A stretch of 64,000 nt of DNA from Strigamia acuminata (GCA_949358305.1 OX442314.1:47128581-47192580), one strand, 5' to 3'; positions 1 to 11,386 are shown, counted from the stretch's first letter. The notes: generated by a model not told the origin, from the sequence alone. A program made the numbers and translations.

Positions 1-239
1 TGCGTGCGCGATGTACTCGTGTGGCCACGTGTTAAACGTGGGCACGACGCGCAAGAACCGTACACACCGAGTCAAGGAACCACTAAAAAGACAAAACGAA
101 TTAAACACATGTCTAATGCAAAAACAATTAACAATAAAACTGTGCCCGAAACCGCCCGATCTGACAATGTCCACGCGGGTTGGACGTGTAAAACATCGCT
201 TAAAATCTGTGGAAATCAGTCAAATGTTCTTAAAAATCG
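1..239. repeat. Left flank of foldback-like element
   Basis: No gene is seen. The stretch 136-235 is a diverged copy of sequence that recurs near 825-960, so the composite repeat probably continues beyond the left edge of the window. The element's left boundary therefore cannot be set here. Confidence 0.5.
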
Positions 240-3200
240 GTGCAAGTTATGCAAAATATTGGGAAAATTTTGTTTAACTCGTCCAACGCGCCGGTAAATC
301 GAGCGCCCACACGTGCCCACATGCGTGAACAGTGCACTCGCCCTCTCGCCCCGTCGGCGTAGGCGCCGGCCGTCCGCCCTCTCTCTCTCTCTCTCTCTTC
401 CGCTCGGGAATCGCCCTTCCGCCCGTCACCGAATTTTGTCAATATCTGATAAATTTCTACAGAATTGCAGCAACATTATACGGGATATTTCTGCCCTTTT
501 GGATGGGGCTTCTGTAAAACATTGCTTAAAATCTGTGTAAATTTATTAAATGTCGTTAAAAATCGTTGCAAGTTTTGTCAGATTTTGGAGAATTTTTTTA
601 GAACTCGTCCAACGCGCCAGTAAATCACGCGCCCACGTGCGTGGACAGTGCGCCCCGCGTGGACACTGTCAGGTCGGGCACACTCGTGGACTCTCGGGGC
701 ACACGGTTTGATGCGTCCAAAAAAATTGCACCGACTTTTGACAATTTGTGATAAATTTCCAAGTAATTTCAGCAATATTTTGCGAGACATTTCTGCCCGA
801 TTGGATACATTTCCACAGGTTTTTGTAAAACATTGCTAAAATTCGGTGGAAATCTATCAAATGTTGCCACAATTCGGTGCAAGTTTTGCGAGATTTGCTC
901 GCATCAAACTGTGCCCGAAAATGCCCGACTTGACAGTGTCCACGCGGGTTGGACGCGCCCAGCACTGTCCAAGCACGTGGGCGCGTGTGGGCGCTCGATT
1001 TATCGGCGCGTTGGACTAGTTTTAAAAAAATTTTCCCAATTTCTGACAAAATTCGCACCGAATTTTTGCAATTTTTGATAAATTAACACAGAATTTCAGC
1101 AATGTTTTAAACAAGTCCGTCCAATCGGGCAGAAATGTCTCGTAAAATGTTGCTGAAATTCCGTGAAAATCTGTCAAAAATTGACAAAAGTTGGTGACCG
1201 ACCCGCGGCGCGTCACGGCGCGGTCGGAGGACGGCCCTCGTCCCCAAAAACCACACTCCGGGTCACGTGGTCTCGCACTCGACTTTTTCAGTTTTCCCGT
1301 TTTCGGCCCGTTACGGCCAAGGACCGTAACGGGTCGAAAACGGGCCGCAACGGGTCGAAAACGGCCGCAACGGGTCGAAAACGGCCCGCACGGGCCGTTA
1401 ACGGGCCGCCGACGGTCCCGTCACGATCCCGTAACGGCTCGCACGGGCCGTTAACGGGCCGCCGACGGTCCCGTCACGATCCCGTAACGGCTCGCACGGG
1501 CCGTTAACGGGCCGCCGACGGTCCCGTCACGATCCCGTAACGGCTCGCACGGGCCGTTAACGGGCCGCCGACGGTCCCGTCACGATCCCGTCACGGCCCG
1601 TGCGGGCCGTTAACGGGCCGCCGACGGTCCCGTCACGATCCCGTCACGGCCCGTGCGGGCCGTTAACGGGCCGCCGACGGTCCCGTCACGATCCCGTCAC
1701 GGCCCGTGCGGGCCGTTAACGGGCCGCCGACGGTCCCGTCACGATCCCGTCACGGCTCGTGCGGGCCGTTAACGGGCCGCCGACGGTCCCGTCACGATCC
1801 CGTCACGGCCCGTGCGGGCCGTTAACGGGCTGCCGACGGTCCCGTCACGATCCCGTCAACGGCCCGCATGGAGTCGTACGGGCCGTTAACGGGCTGCCGA
1901 CGGTCCCGTCACGATCCCGTCACGGCTCGTGCGGGCCGTTAACGGGCCGCCGACAGTCCCGTCACGATCCCGTCACGGCCTGTGCGGGCCGTTAACGGGC
2001 CGTTAACGGGCCGTTAACGGCCCGTTAACGGCGTAAAACCAAAAACAGGATTCGAGATTAATGTCTATGAATGTTGTACGCGTTTTCACGTACGTGTTGT
2101 CGGTTGTTGATTTTTTCGATTTACGCCGTAACGGCCCGTTAACGGCCCGTTAACGGCCCGTCAACGGCCCGTCAACGGCCCGCAACGGCCCGCACGGGCC
2201 GTTAACGGGCCGTCGACGATCCCGTCACGATCCCGCAACGGCCCGCACGGGCCGTTAACGGGCCGCTGACGGTCCCGTCACGATCCCGTCACGGCCTTCG
2301 TTCCCGGACTTCGGCTCGCCGACGGCCCGTACGACCTCACGCGGGCCGTTAACGGGCCGTTAACGGCCCGTTAACGGCCCGTTAACGGCGTAAAACCAAA
2401 AACAGGATTCGAGATTAATGTCTATGAATGTTGTACGCGTTTTCATGTACGTGTTGTCGGTTGTTGATTTTTTCGATTCACGCCGTAACGGCCCGTTAAC
2501 GGCCCGTTAACGGCCCGTCAACGGCCCGTCAACGGCCCGCAACGGCCCGCACGGGCCGTTAACGGGCCGTCGACGATCCCGTCACGATCCCGCAACGGCC
2601 CGCACGGGCCGTTAACGGGCCGCTGACGGTCCCGTCACGATCCCGCAACGGCCCGCACGGGCCGTTAACGGGCCGTCGACGGTCCCGTCACGATCCCGCA
2701 ACGGCCCGCACGGGCCGTTAACGGCCCGTTAACGGCCCGTTAACGGCCCGTTAACGGGGCAAAACCGAAAACAGGATTCGAGATTAATGTCTATGAATGT
2801 TGTACGCGTTTTCATGTACGTGTTGTCGGTTGTTGATTTTTTCGATTCACGCCGTAACGGCCCGTTAACGGCCCGTTAACGGCCCGTCAACGGCCCGTCA
2901 ACGGCCCGCAACGGCCCGCACGGGCCGTTAACGGGCCGTCGACGATCCCGTCACGATCCCGCAACGGCCCGCACGGGCCGTTAACGGGCCGCCGACGGTC
3001 CCGTCACGGTCCCGTCACGGCGCGTGCGGGCCGTTAACGGGCCGCCGACAGTCCCGTCACGATCCCGTCACGGCCTTCGTTCCCGGACTTCGGCTCGCCG
3101 ACGGCCCGTACGACCTCACGCGGGCCGTTAACGGGCCGTTAACGGGCCGTTAACGGCCCGTTAACGGCCCGTTAACGGCGTAAAACCAAAAACAGGATTC

Positions 3201-4050
3201 GAGATTAATGTCTATGAATGTTGTACGCGTTTTCACGTACGTGTTGTCGGTTGTTGATTTTTTCGATTTACGCCGTTAACGGCCCGTTAACGGCCCGTTA
3301 ACGGCCCGTCAACGGCCCGCATGGAGTCGTACGGGCCGTTAACGGGCCGCCGACGGTCCCGTCACGGTCCCGTCACGGCGCGTGCGGGCCGTTAACGGGC
3401 CGCCAACGGTCCCGTCACGATCCCGTCACGGCCCGTGCGGGCCGTTAACGGGCCGCCGACGGTCCCGTCACGATCCCGTAACGGCCCGTTACGGCCAAGG
3501 GCCGTAACGGGATAACTGAGAGAGTCGGGTGCGAGACCACGTGACCCGGAGTGTGGTTTTTGGGGGCGAGGGCCGTCCTCCGACCGCGCCGTGACGCGCC
3601 CCGGGTCGGATCAAGAGGCGACCCGGTCGGAAACCGAACCTCGGGGTTCCTCGGGGCGTGGTTTTTTGGGGACGGGGGGAGGGGGGGATTGGGTCGCGTG
3701 CTCCGACCGCGCCGCAACGCGCCGTGGGTCGGTCACCAACCTTTGTCAATATTTTATAAATTTCCACGGAATTTCAACAATGTTTTACATAAGTCCGTCA
3801 AATCGGGCAGAAATATCCCGTACAATGTCGCTGCAATTCTGTGGAAATTTATCAGATATTGACAAAATTCGGTGACGGGCGGAAGGGCGATTCCCGGGCG
3901 GAAGAGAGAGAGAGAGAGAGAAAGGGGGGACGGCCGGCGCCTACGCCGACGGGGCGCGGAGGGCGAGTGCACTGTTCACGCATGTGGGCGCGTGTGGACG
4001 CTCGATTTACTGGCGCGTTGGACAAGTCAAAAAAAATTTCCCAATGTCTG
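240..4050. mobile_element. Composite foldback-like element with long inverted arms
   Basis: The block 240-520 reappears as its reverse complement at about 3,780-4,050; both contain a CT/GA run and the motif GTCCAACGCGCC. The block 1,185-1,340 reappears inverted at about 3,480-3,750. The left arm carries about 650 extra bases (540-1,185) that contain further inverted copies of the same modules (around 590-640 and 985-1,050). Between the arms lies a GC-rich tandem array. Long modular inverted arms around a repeat core are the architecture of foldback-type DNA transposons such as FB or Galileo, and no transposase frame is visible. A palindromic satellite is the alternative. The right edge lies where homology of the neighbouring retroelement to its relative ends. 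Confidence 0.6.
1290..3510. repeat. GC-rich 53-bp tandem array with higher-order units
   Basis: The basic unit is 53 bp, counted between successive starts at 1,442 and 1,495. It contains the palindromes GGGCCGTTAACGGCCC or GTTAAC and the segment GACGGTCCCGTCACGATCCC. Four AT-richer spacers of about 90 bp sharing GGATTCGAGATTAATG (near 2,048, 2,405, 2,774 and 3,195) divide the array into higher-order units of about 357, 369 and 421 bp. Apparent reading frames here are products of the repeat and are not genes. Confidence 0.9.
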
Positions 4051-4264
4051 ACAAAAATTCCATCGAATCACGGCAATATTTGACAACACTTGCACAGATT
4101 TTTAGCAACATTCACCGGCGAGGTCGTTGATGAACTCGCTTTACCCCGATGAATCTCGCGCGACAACAACCCTGCGAAAATACCAAATCTCGTACGAATA
4201 ATAAACACGGCGCAAACCGCACAAAAATCCACGACATAAAATCGAATGTCGTCTATCGGCACTC

Positions 4265-6661
4265 TCAGCATTCCCCCGGACATTTTCCGGAAGAGTTTGG
4301 TCCGGCCGGAATCCGAGGAATAGTCACTCCCAAAGTGCGGATTTTGCGGGTGCACTCGCTTCCGAAGGTTAAATCCCAACGGTGACAACTCGTAGGGCAA
4401 TAAATGATGCGGGAGTCATCCTCGCCATCATCGTCAGCGTCGATTGGATCTGACACTGGTGCCCGTGACAGAGCGTCAGCCACGACGTTATATTTGCCGG
4501 GCTTGTATTGAATGGTCAAGTCGCATGCCATCAGTTCTAACTGCCATCTGGCTAGTCGACCGGCTGGCTCTTTTAATTTCATCAGCCATTGTAACGCTTG
4601 ATGATCTGTGTGGACCACAAATTTGGTATATTCGAGATAATCTCTGAATTTCCTTATGGCCCACACAACGGCCAAACACTCCAACTCGGTGGCATTGTAA
4701 TTCTTTTCAGCGCCTTGGAGTTTGCGACTTATAAACATGCACGGCAGGTCTTGTTCGACTCCGTCGCGCACGTGTGTTTGGAGCAACGCCGCTCCTAACC
4801 CAACTCTGCTGGCGTCCGTGTGTAATATGAACGGCCGGTTTAAGTCGGGTAGAGGCATTACGCCGACTTCCGTCAGCATCCTCTTTATTGCATTAAATGC
4901 GATGTTGCACTCATTTGACCATACAAATTCGTTTTCATTCTTCAGGAGGTCGGTAACTGGGGCTGCCACTTCAGCTAGACCCGGTAGCAACCTGCCGAAG
5001 AAGTTTATCATTCCCATAAACCGTTGGACACCTTTAACGTCCTCGGGTGGTGGGAAACGATTAATCGCATCGATTTTTTCGGGGCCAATAGCTAAACCAT
5101 TGACTCCAATGCGATAACCCAGGAAGGCAAGCTCCTTTCGACAGAACTTGCTCTTGCCCGGATGCACGTGTAACCCAGCTTTTGCCAGCCGGGTGAGCAC
5201 TTGGTCGATGTGCTCAATGTGCTCTTCGAATGTTTTAGAGGCAATAACTATGTCATCTAGGTATGCCCATACAAACTGATGCAGGATATCACCCAATACG
5301 CTTTCGATTAGCCTCTGAAAGGTACTGGGAGCATTCACTAAACCAAATGGCATGACGTTGAACATCAACCGTCCAATTGGCGAGTAAAATGCTGTTTTTA
5401 TCTTATCCTCTGGCCTCATCTCAACTTGCCAGTACCCCTTCGACAGATCCATCGTCGTAACCCAAGAAAAGGGGCTAAGCTCTCTCAAAATGGATTCGAT
5501 AGACGGCATCTGTATGGGATCTATCTCTGTCACCGCGTTTAATGGGCGGTAATCAATGCATAGGCGTGGGTCCGAGCCCGGGCGCATCACGAGCACAACT
5601 CGCGTCGCGTATTCTCCCTGGGCCTCGGAGACAATGCCACTGTCTAGCATTTCTTGGCACATTTTTTGCACTATTTCACGTTTTTGCGGGTTCATTCCCT
5701 TATACGCAACTCGTATAGGTTTATTATCCGTCAATTTAATTTCGTGAATAGCCCTATTCGTTCGGCCCGGTTTTTTCGACAGGATCCCCTCATATTTAAG
5801 TAGGACCCTTCGTAGGGCTGCCGCTTCGTTTAATTCTAAAGCGGCGTCGGCGACAAGTGTTTCCACTACATTGTCCCGTTGCAATTCTGTTACGAATGCT
5901 TTAAAATCGTAGTCTTGAACGAATTTCTTTAGGCCTTTCTCCCACTGTGTCTTGTCGGCCGCTTCTTTTACAAGAGCTGGTGGCACGACAATTGCGGGTC
6001 TTTCCTTATCATTTCTGATATAATTCCAAGATTTCGTTATTGGATTTGGTTGTATTTCCATTGACGCCATGAGGTCTAAGCCCAACAGAAAAATTCTGTC
6101 GCATGTGGGCAGGACCAGGAAAGGGTGCTGTTCTACCCCTCCGAGCCACTCCATGGTCAATAATATAACTCCTTTTGGACGCGCCATTCCGTTGGCGGTT
6201 TTTAGACGTATATTTTTATTAACGCCTTTTATCTTATCGGTGAGACCCAATGATGCTACTATGTCTTCGGAAACGAACGAGCGATCTGCTCCCGAGTCTA
6301 GTAGTCCCATAATTTTTTCACGTTCTATTGTCATGGGCAACATGCATAGGCGGTTGGTGTATTCGACCGCCACGTTGCACATGAAAACACGAAATTCTTC
6401 TGTGTCTTCGACTACTTGAGGTAATTCTTCAAGCAGTAGGTTCGGTTCTTCCGCCTCAGCCTCAGCGTTTGCGGTAATTACCTGCAAAGCGTTGTTGGCC
6501 CTGTCTTGAATTTGGGCGTTAGCTATGTCACTACCCATTTCTTTGACTGGTGGCGGCTTATCGAACCCTTTGTTAAACCCCTTCTTCTTCATGAATGGCG
6601 CAGACGGTCGAGAAGTTATTTCTTCGCCGCCTGCGCTGACTCGTTTTTTGACTCGTTTTTT
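4265..6661 (-). pseudogene. pol: pol of truncated Ty3 element: protease-RT-RNase H, integrase missing
   Basis: The frame is read by a -1 shift from gag and is open from the slippery site at 6,661; the first ATG is at 6,592. Numbered from that ATG, the aspartic protease motif LLDSGA lies near residue 97-102. The reverse transcriptase has LCIDYRPLN and the catalytic YLDD (about residue 445), and RNase H has LHTDAS. The product would act in the cytoplasmic particle, processing polyprotein and making cDNA. The family normally has an HHCC zinc finger and DDE integrase next. Here similarity to the intact relative stops at about 4,400 and the frame closes at 4,265. Another frame stays open to 4,068 and may mark a frameshift near 4,390. 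The element cannot integrate on its own. Confidence 0.9.
6598..6661 (-). promoter_or_regulatory. -1 ribosomal frameshift signal, two slippery heptamers
   Basis: The canonical heptamer A AAA AAC occurs twice in the gag frame, at 6,661-6,655 and 6,649-6,643. The second is followed by a 6-nt spacer (6,642-6,637) and a 9-bp stem (GCGCAGGCG at 6,636-6,628 with CGTCTGCGC at 6,606-6,598, one G-U pair) closing a 21-nt loop that contains the gag stop. The pol frame is exactly -1 and open from the first heptamer. The signal would set the Gag to Gag-Pol ratio. Confidence 0.85.
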
Positions 6662-9600
6662 GCCATGGCGAGTTTAATCTCTGCCATCTGCTTCATTATT
6701 GCGTCAAATTTAGCGTCTTCTTTCGCTGTTCTTGGGCACTCATTGGAATAGTGACCCGGTTGGTTACACTTGAAACAACGAATATTTGATTTGTCTCTTG
6801 GGGCTTCAGTCGATTTTTTCTTTTCAGGGTCTGCTTTCGACGGTGGCGTGTAATTTTTTCGAAAATACTTCGGAATTCGGCCGGCATTTGGTTTTAACCT
6901 GGCGCGAAATTCTTCTACCGCTCTATCTCGATGGATGAGATGTACTAGCGGTCCTTCCTCATCGCAACCCGTTGATAAGGTATCGCGATAGCTTCGTATT
7001 TCTTCGTCCGTCGAATAATCGTCTTTTTCTTCTTTTTTGTCTGATTTTCCGGCATCTTGTCCGGCTTCCTCCCCCTCCTTGACCTCCTCCAGTGTCGCTT
7101 GCATGGCTGACGCTGTCGGTGCCTTTTTAGGGGCGGCCAAAGGGTTGGAAGGCAGCGTGGATGTCAGTTTATTTTTTATTTGTAAACCAACGCTAGCTTC
7201 TGCCAGCTCCATTATACCGCTAAGATATTCAGTAGGGCGCATAATTTTATCTGTCGCCCCATATCTTTCCGCACTCAACTTGAGACGTTTAGCGGTTGCT
7301 GCTTTCTCCGCTTCTGGTAAAGCGGAATAATATCTTTTCTCGATATCTATCGTGTTCTCAAACAGGAAGGCGCTCATCTCCTCGTAGCTGCCTCCTGTCG
7401 GTGCCCTTTCTTCAAGTAGCACCCGTTGCGAGTATTCCGACAAACCGCCGAGAAAGAAAAGGTTGAATCCCGTGGCATGAAATTCCATCGGGGCCTTTTC
7501 GAACAACAATCTGGCGCGAATGTCGTAATCCATTATGGTTTCACCAGGCATCTGGCGAAGACCTCGCATCTTTCGGCTCACCTCTTCGGGTGTCTCGCCG
7601 TAGCGTAGGTCGAATCTCATTAAAAAGTCGTCCCAATTGACGCCTTTCAATCCTTGGTACCACTCACGTGCCGAGCCTGTCATTAGCTCGACAATACCGT
7701 GGGTGAGCATGTCTCCTACGGTGGCTTTGGTGGCAGTCTTAATTCGAATTACTTCGTCAAGGAAGCGATCTCCCGCTTTCCATGACCCGTCGAAACGGTT
7801 CTGAATATAAAATTGCCACCTAATATTCCCGGTAACACTCATGGTGTCACGTCGGGAGACAGCGTATTTTTTCTTTACGCGGTCACCAGTGTTACGATTA
7901 CGATCGTTTCGTTTGCTCAGATCAATTCCCTCGGCTTTTAACGAGCCGAGTAGGGCTCTTCCAAGCTCTCCCATCGTATACTGCCGACCCGTCGAATCGG
8001 TAAACGCGCTTTGTCGGGGAAGGTCCTGAAACTCCTCCCGTCGGTGGTCGCTATTTTCCGATCGACGTCGTTTCTCTCTATCGCGCGGAGAGTTGGATCT
8101 CTTCCGGCGATTACTTGATTTTTCCTTTCGTCTGTCGTCGTTGGATGAGGGGTCGGAGCTGGGGTCGGGAGACGGTGAGCGGCGTGGCGGGTTGCGCCGT
8201 GAAGAGTTTGACTCTTTCCGGCCCCTACGACGGTCGTCACGTTCCCTTTCTCTGCGTTCATCGCGTTCTCTTTCCCTTCGTCTTTCTCCGGAACCTCTCT
8301 CCGAATCGTGATGACTGGGTGCATTTGACTCCAGTCCATCTGACGACGAATCACTATTTCCGTAGTGAAAATATTTCGGTCTTTCATCGCGTTTGCCTTC
8401 TTCTCGCGAAGAGGTGCGATCATGCGATTGTCTCCTTGACGACTCGTCGTCTTTAAGGATGGGCACTGGTTGTTGCCACTCAGTCCCTTGTGGATTATCA
8501 TGCTGTTGGCTTGTGAGAGCTTGCTCTTCATTTCGCCTAGCATTATTAGCGTTGATTAATCGCGTTATCGCATTATTTGTGGCTGAATCGAGAGCTTGCA
8601 TGCGGGGCCGAGTTTGTTGTTCTCTGGCCGACGCATCTCTCTTGCGCGGAGTAGCTGGTGTTGCTCTCTCCGGCTGGGGTTTGGGTTTGGCCTTCGGCGT
8701 GCGCTTTGGGTCTCCCTCTAGGCTCTCGTCGGACAGCTCGGATGAACTGACCTCTGGTTTGCGAACGGATTTCGGGTCATCTCGTCGCAATCTGGCCATA
8801 AATGCTCGCTCTGCTTCTTGTTGCGAGTGGAAAGCATATCGATGTGCTCTCAGGGCTCGGTCAACTATTTCTACCTCCTCGGGAGTAGTCGGATTGGGCT
8901 GGGTTCTGCCGTACTCGAGAGCTTGCGCTTCTCTTTCCGCCAGCTTCCTCCGTCTCTCGCGAATGGCTTGACGAGCCTCGTTCTCTGCATCCGCTTCAAA
9001 TTGAGCGGAATCAACCAATTGTTGAGCGTGTGCACCTTCAACAATGGTGATTTGTGGGGATACACTGTGCGCTTTTAAAGCTGCACGTACGATCTGTAAC
9101 GTTTCGTACACGGTAATTTTCCCCGTCGGAAGGGTGTATCTCACTCCTTCCGCCTGTGCCAATTGCATCGCATCAACCAAGGTGCCCGAGACGCTGTAAG
9201 GCTGGCTCGAAACACGCTTGACAGAGGATGAGTTGGACTTGTGTCCTTCAGACACTACCGAGGCTGGTCGACTGTGCGTAACTGGCGTGTTTAGTGCCGA
9301 ATTAGCGGTCGTATTTGAGGCCGTCTTTTGTATCGGAGACGCTGCTTTCGGACTGCCCACCTCGGTGTCGTGCGTTAGACGAGGCGATTGGTTACGGGAT
9401 AAAACCTCGTTTCCGCTCGTCTCGCCGTCACGGTTAGAACGCGGCAGTTTGGAGTGAGATTGCTCTTCACCCCGCTCTGTCTCGTCCAATCGCTGCCTCG
9501 TCTCGGCGCGAGACGGGTGCGATGCCTCTGATGCGCTTCTACGATCGGGTTTAGGCTTACGCCGTTTTTGCCTCGCTTCGTGCGCTGAGGCTTTGGGTAA

Positions 9601-9699
9601 GGGACCTCCAGATCGCAAGTGATAGTCGGCGCCTTTACGACTGCCGGCTCTCTTGTTTGCGTCGGAGTCGGAATCTGTTACTCGGGTATTATCTGCCAT
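6616..9699 (-). CDS. gag: gag of truncated Ty3 element
   Basis: About 1,027 residues from the ATG at 9,699; the frame extends further upstream only from a GTG, so the ATG is preferred and matches the start of the related gag. The N-terminal half is long, charged and low in complexity, with Ser/Arg/Glu runs and a stretch dense in RRERERDERRERERD-like repeats. A retrotransposon gag domain (around EWYQGLKGVNWDDFLMRF) precedes a zinc knuckle of the form C-x2-C-x4-H-x4-C at about residues 975-988. Gag forms the particle and binds the RNA genome. The frame is intact. It overlaps pol at its 3' end through the frameshift signal. Confidence 0.9.
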   Translation of the reverse strand: MADNTRVTDSDSDANKRAGSRKGADYHLRSGGPLPKASAHEARQKRRKPKPDRRSASEASHPSRAETRQRLDETERGEEQSHSKLPRSNRDGETSGNEVLSRNQSPRLTHDTEVGSPKAASPIQKTASNTTANSALNTPVTHSRPASVVSEGHKSNSSSVKRVSSQPYSVSGTLVDAMQLAQAEGVRYTLPTGKITVYETLQIVRAALKAHSVSPQITIVEGAHAQQLVDSAQFEADAENEARQAIRERRRKLAEREAQALEYGRTQPNPTTPEEVEIVDRALRAHRYAFHSQQEAERAFMARLRRDDPKSVRKPEVSSSELSDESLEGDPKRTPKAKPKPQPERATPATPRKRDASAREQQTRPRMQALDSATNNAITRLINANNARRNEEQALTSQQHDNPQGTEWQQPVPILKDDESSRRQSHDRTSSREEGKRDERPKYFHYGNSDSSSDGLESNAPSHHDSERGSGERRRERERDERRERERDDRRRGRKESNSSRRNPPRRSPSPDPSSDPSSNDDRRKEKSSNRRKRSNSPRDREKRRRSENSDHRREEFQDLPRQSAFTDSTGRQYTMGELGRALLGSLKAEGIDLSKRNDRNRNTGDRVKKKYAVSRRDTMSVTGNIRWQFYIQNRFDGSWKAGDRFLDEVIRIKTATKATVGDMLTHGIVELMTGSAREWYQGLKGVNWDDFLMRFDLRYGETPEEVSRKMRGLRQMPGETIMDYDIRARLLFEKAPMEFHATGFNLFFLGGLSEYSQRVLLEERAPTGGSYEEMSAFLFENTIDIEKRYYSALPEAEKAATAKRLKLSAERYGATDKIMRPTEYLSGIMELAEASVGLQIKNKLTSTLPSNPLAAPKKAPTASAMQATLEEVKEGEEAGQDAGKSDKKEEKDDYSTDEEIRSYRDTLSTGCDEEGPLVHLIHRDRAVEEFRARLKPNAGRIPKYFRKNYTPPSKADPEKKKSTEAPRDKSNIRCFKCNQPGHYSNECPRTAKEDAKFDAIMKQMAEIKLAMAKNESKNESAQAAKK

Positions 9700-9751
9700 T
9701 TCTTGCTTTGGGTATGATGTAATCACAGGTTAGAATCAGTTATTCAACTTG

Positions 9752-9769
9752 ATCCCGGACAGGCCCCCA
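9752..9769 (-). other. Primer-binding site, proline tRNA type
   Basis: Two bases inside the LTR, the sense strand reads TGGGGGCCTGTCCGGGAT. Apart from two positions this is the proline-tRNA primer site known from murine leukaemia virus and many retroelements. It fixes the element's orientation and its 5' LTR boundary. Confidence 0.8.
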
Positions 9770-9771
9770 CG

Positions 9772-10790
9772 TGTCGCGCTCAACTCTAACCGTCGCTAAC
9801 TCGTGGGTTGATTACTTAATTCGACTAACTCACTACCGCTTTGCTCAAGCGGTTTACCCAAAGAAATGATTACACAGATATAAAAGGTAAAATATAATAT
9901 AGATTTATTCTGTGGGACAATGTACAGATATATCTTATATATATATATATATAAAAGGTAGGTAAAAGGTAAATCGGAATGGGTGAAGGGAAATGGAAAG
10001 GTAAAGGTATGATGAAAGCTGGCTGGAATCGGCGAGGTCGTCTGTTGTCTCGGTCGTGTCCAAGATGGCGTCCTCGTTGTGGCAACGTGGTGTCGTCTTG
10101 GGCCGGCGTGGCAATATGGCGTCCTCGGCTCGTCTCTGGCTGGTCCTTCGGGCTCACGCTGGTCGGGCGCGAGTGAATGCTTAGTTAAAAGGCTTACTTC
10201 GGGCTGTTGTCTAGGTTTTTGTGTGGTGTCCGGCGATCACACAGCGGCGGACTCTTCTGGCTCCCGGCGGTCACACAGCGGCGGGAACGCTCGTCGTGGT
10301 TTTACTGCAGTTTAGGCTTGTGCGACCGTTTGTCTGCACAACTCGCTAAACTGGAGTGGTTTTTACTATTTCTAGCTGGTGTGCTAAAATAGTGTGGTAA
10401 TCTTATCTCGCAGGTTACTCTGCGGAGTTTGACACTGACCAAACGTACTCACGGTAAATTGTCCTTTGTCCTTGGTCAATCCCAGTATATTTACTTGGGC
10501 CTGATCTTGTAGGACGACGGGTTTACGTGTGTTTCTCGTTTGATGGTTGTGTTGGTTCTGCCCGCTCAGTGCAAGGCACATTCCTTTGCACAAAGCGGGG
10601 TTGACAGGTGACCAGAATCACCCAATGGTGGGGTGGACGAGCCATCCCCACTCCCTCAGGGCAGACGCCTGTCCATTGACTAGATGTCAATGCACTGAGG
10701 GAAGGGAGACGCGCTTGCGGCTCCCCTTACACCCGAAACGAGGTCACGAGAGAAACTCTTCGTTGACCCCGGTCCAGTCGGGTCACAACA
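9772..10790 (-). repeat. 5' LTR of truncated Ty3 element
   Basis: The 1,019-bp LTR begins TGTCGCG and ends GGGTCACAACA on the plus strand. These ends closely match those of the 820-bp LTRs of the intact relative (TGTCGCG to GGGTCACCACA). The partner LTR is missing, so no target duplication can be checked. Apparent reading frames inside it are not supported as genes. Confidence 0.75.
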
Positions 10791-11157
10791 ATGTGAATAC
10801 TTTATTTAACAATAATTTTAACAATTGTGAATTACACACTCTTGCGGTCTCCTTGTAAGCAAAAATCTAACACTCCTAGGATACTATTACAAATAAAAAT
10901 ATTATTGATATTATAAAAAGAAAATGATACAAATTTGAATCTCACATTCTCCCCCCCTTAAATCTCAAGACACTTCTTTAAAATACGATTAAACCCTTAA
11001 ATATAATATTGTGATAAGAACATACAAAAAAATTGATATTTTAACACACTAAAATTCTAAGCACACTAAATATAAAATGCAAACAGAGTAATATAACATG
11101 AAAAAAGAAATAAAACTTAAAAACACATATCTACTGTTCCTTTACTCCGGGTCCGAT
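10791..11157. other. AT-rich spacer
   Basis: No gene is seen. The segment ending in a C-rich run near 10,955 looks like a fragment of another LTR end, but no partner is present. Confidence 0.4.
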
Positions 11158-11340
11158 CGTCTAGTCGACTGTCGTTTAGTCGACGGCAGCGAATAAACGA
11201 TCATGTAGTCGAAAAAATGTCTAGTCGACTGACGTCTAGTCGACGGTTCAAATTCTGGTCGCCTAGTCGACCAACTCTTGCGTGATGTCTAGTCGACGTG
11301 ACGACTAGTCGACGCACGTCTAGTCGACGTTAAATGCTTG
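11158..11340. repeat. Cluster of TAGTCGA(C) motifs
   Basis: Nine copies of TAGTCGA, eight of them TAGTCGAC, occur within about 180 bp at irregular spacing. The core GTCGAC is a palindrome. They lie just upstream of a TATA-like box and mirror a second cluster at 11,564-11,700. The function is unknown. Confidence 0.85.
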
Positions 11341-11349
11341 TCGTAGGGG

Positions 11350-11386
11350 TATATAAGTAGTTGGGTATCAGTCATTAAATCATTCA
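11350..11386 (+). promoter_or_regulatory. Candidate TATA promoter
   Basis: TATATAAG at 11,350 is followed about 31-36 bp later by an initiator-like TTCAG at 11,383. A 24-codon frame starts at 11,429 downstream. This could be the promoter of a transposon or of a non-coding transcript; only the motif and its spacing support it. Confidence 0.35.

Larger units (their letters stand above)
4090..10790 (-). mobile_element. Ty3-type LTR retroelement, 3' truncated
   Basis: On the minus strand the order is LTR (10,790-9,772), primer site, gag, then pol. Pol ends after the RNase H domain: the integrase, any third gene and the 3' LTR are absent, and the foldback-like element begins at about 4,090. Gag and pol are clearly related to, but diverged from, the complete element at 39,795-52,661. 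The loss could reflect interruption by the foldback element, with the remainder left of the window, or deletion. The window cannot decide between these. Confidence 0.85.

Noticed and set aside
1163-1995. Open frames through the GC-rich array
   Set aside because: They translate the 53-bp tandem unit with Arg/Pro-rich repeats and end with the array.
8393-8971. 192-codon plus-strand frame
   Set aside because: It is antisense to the gag gene and shows no domain.
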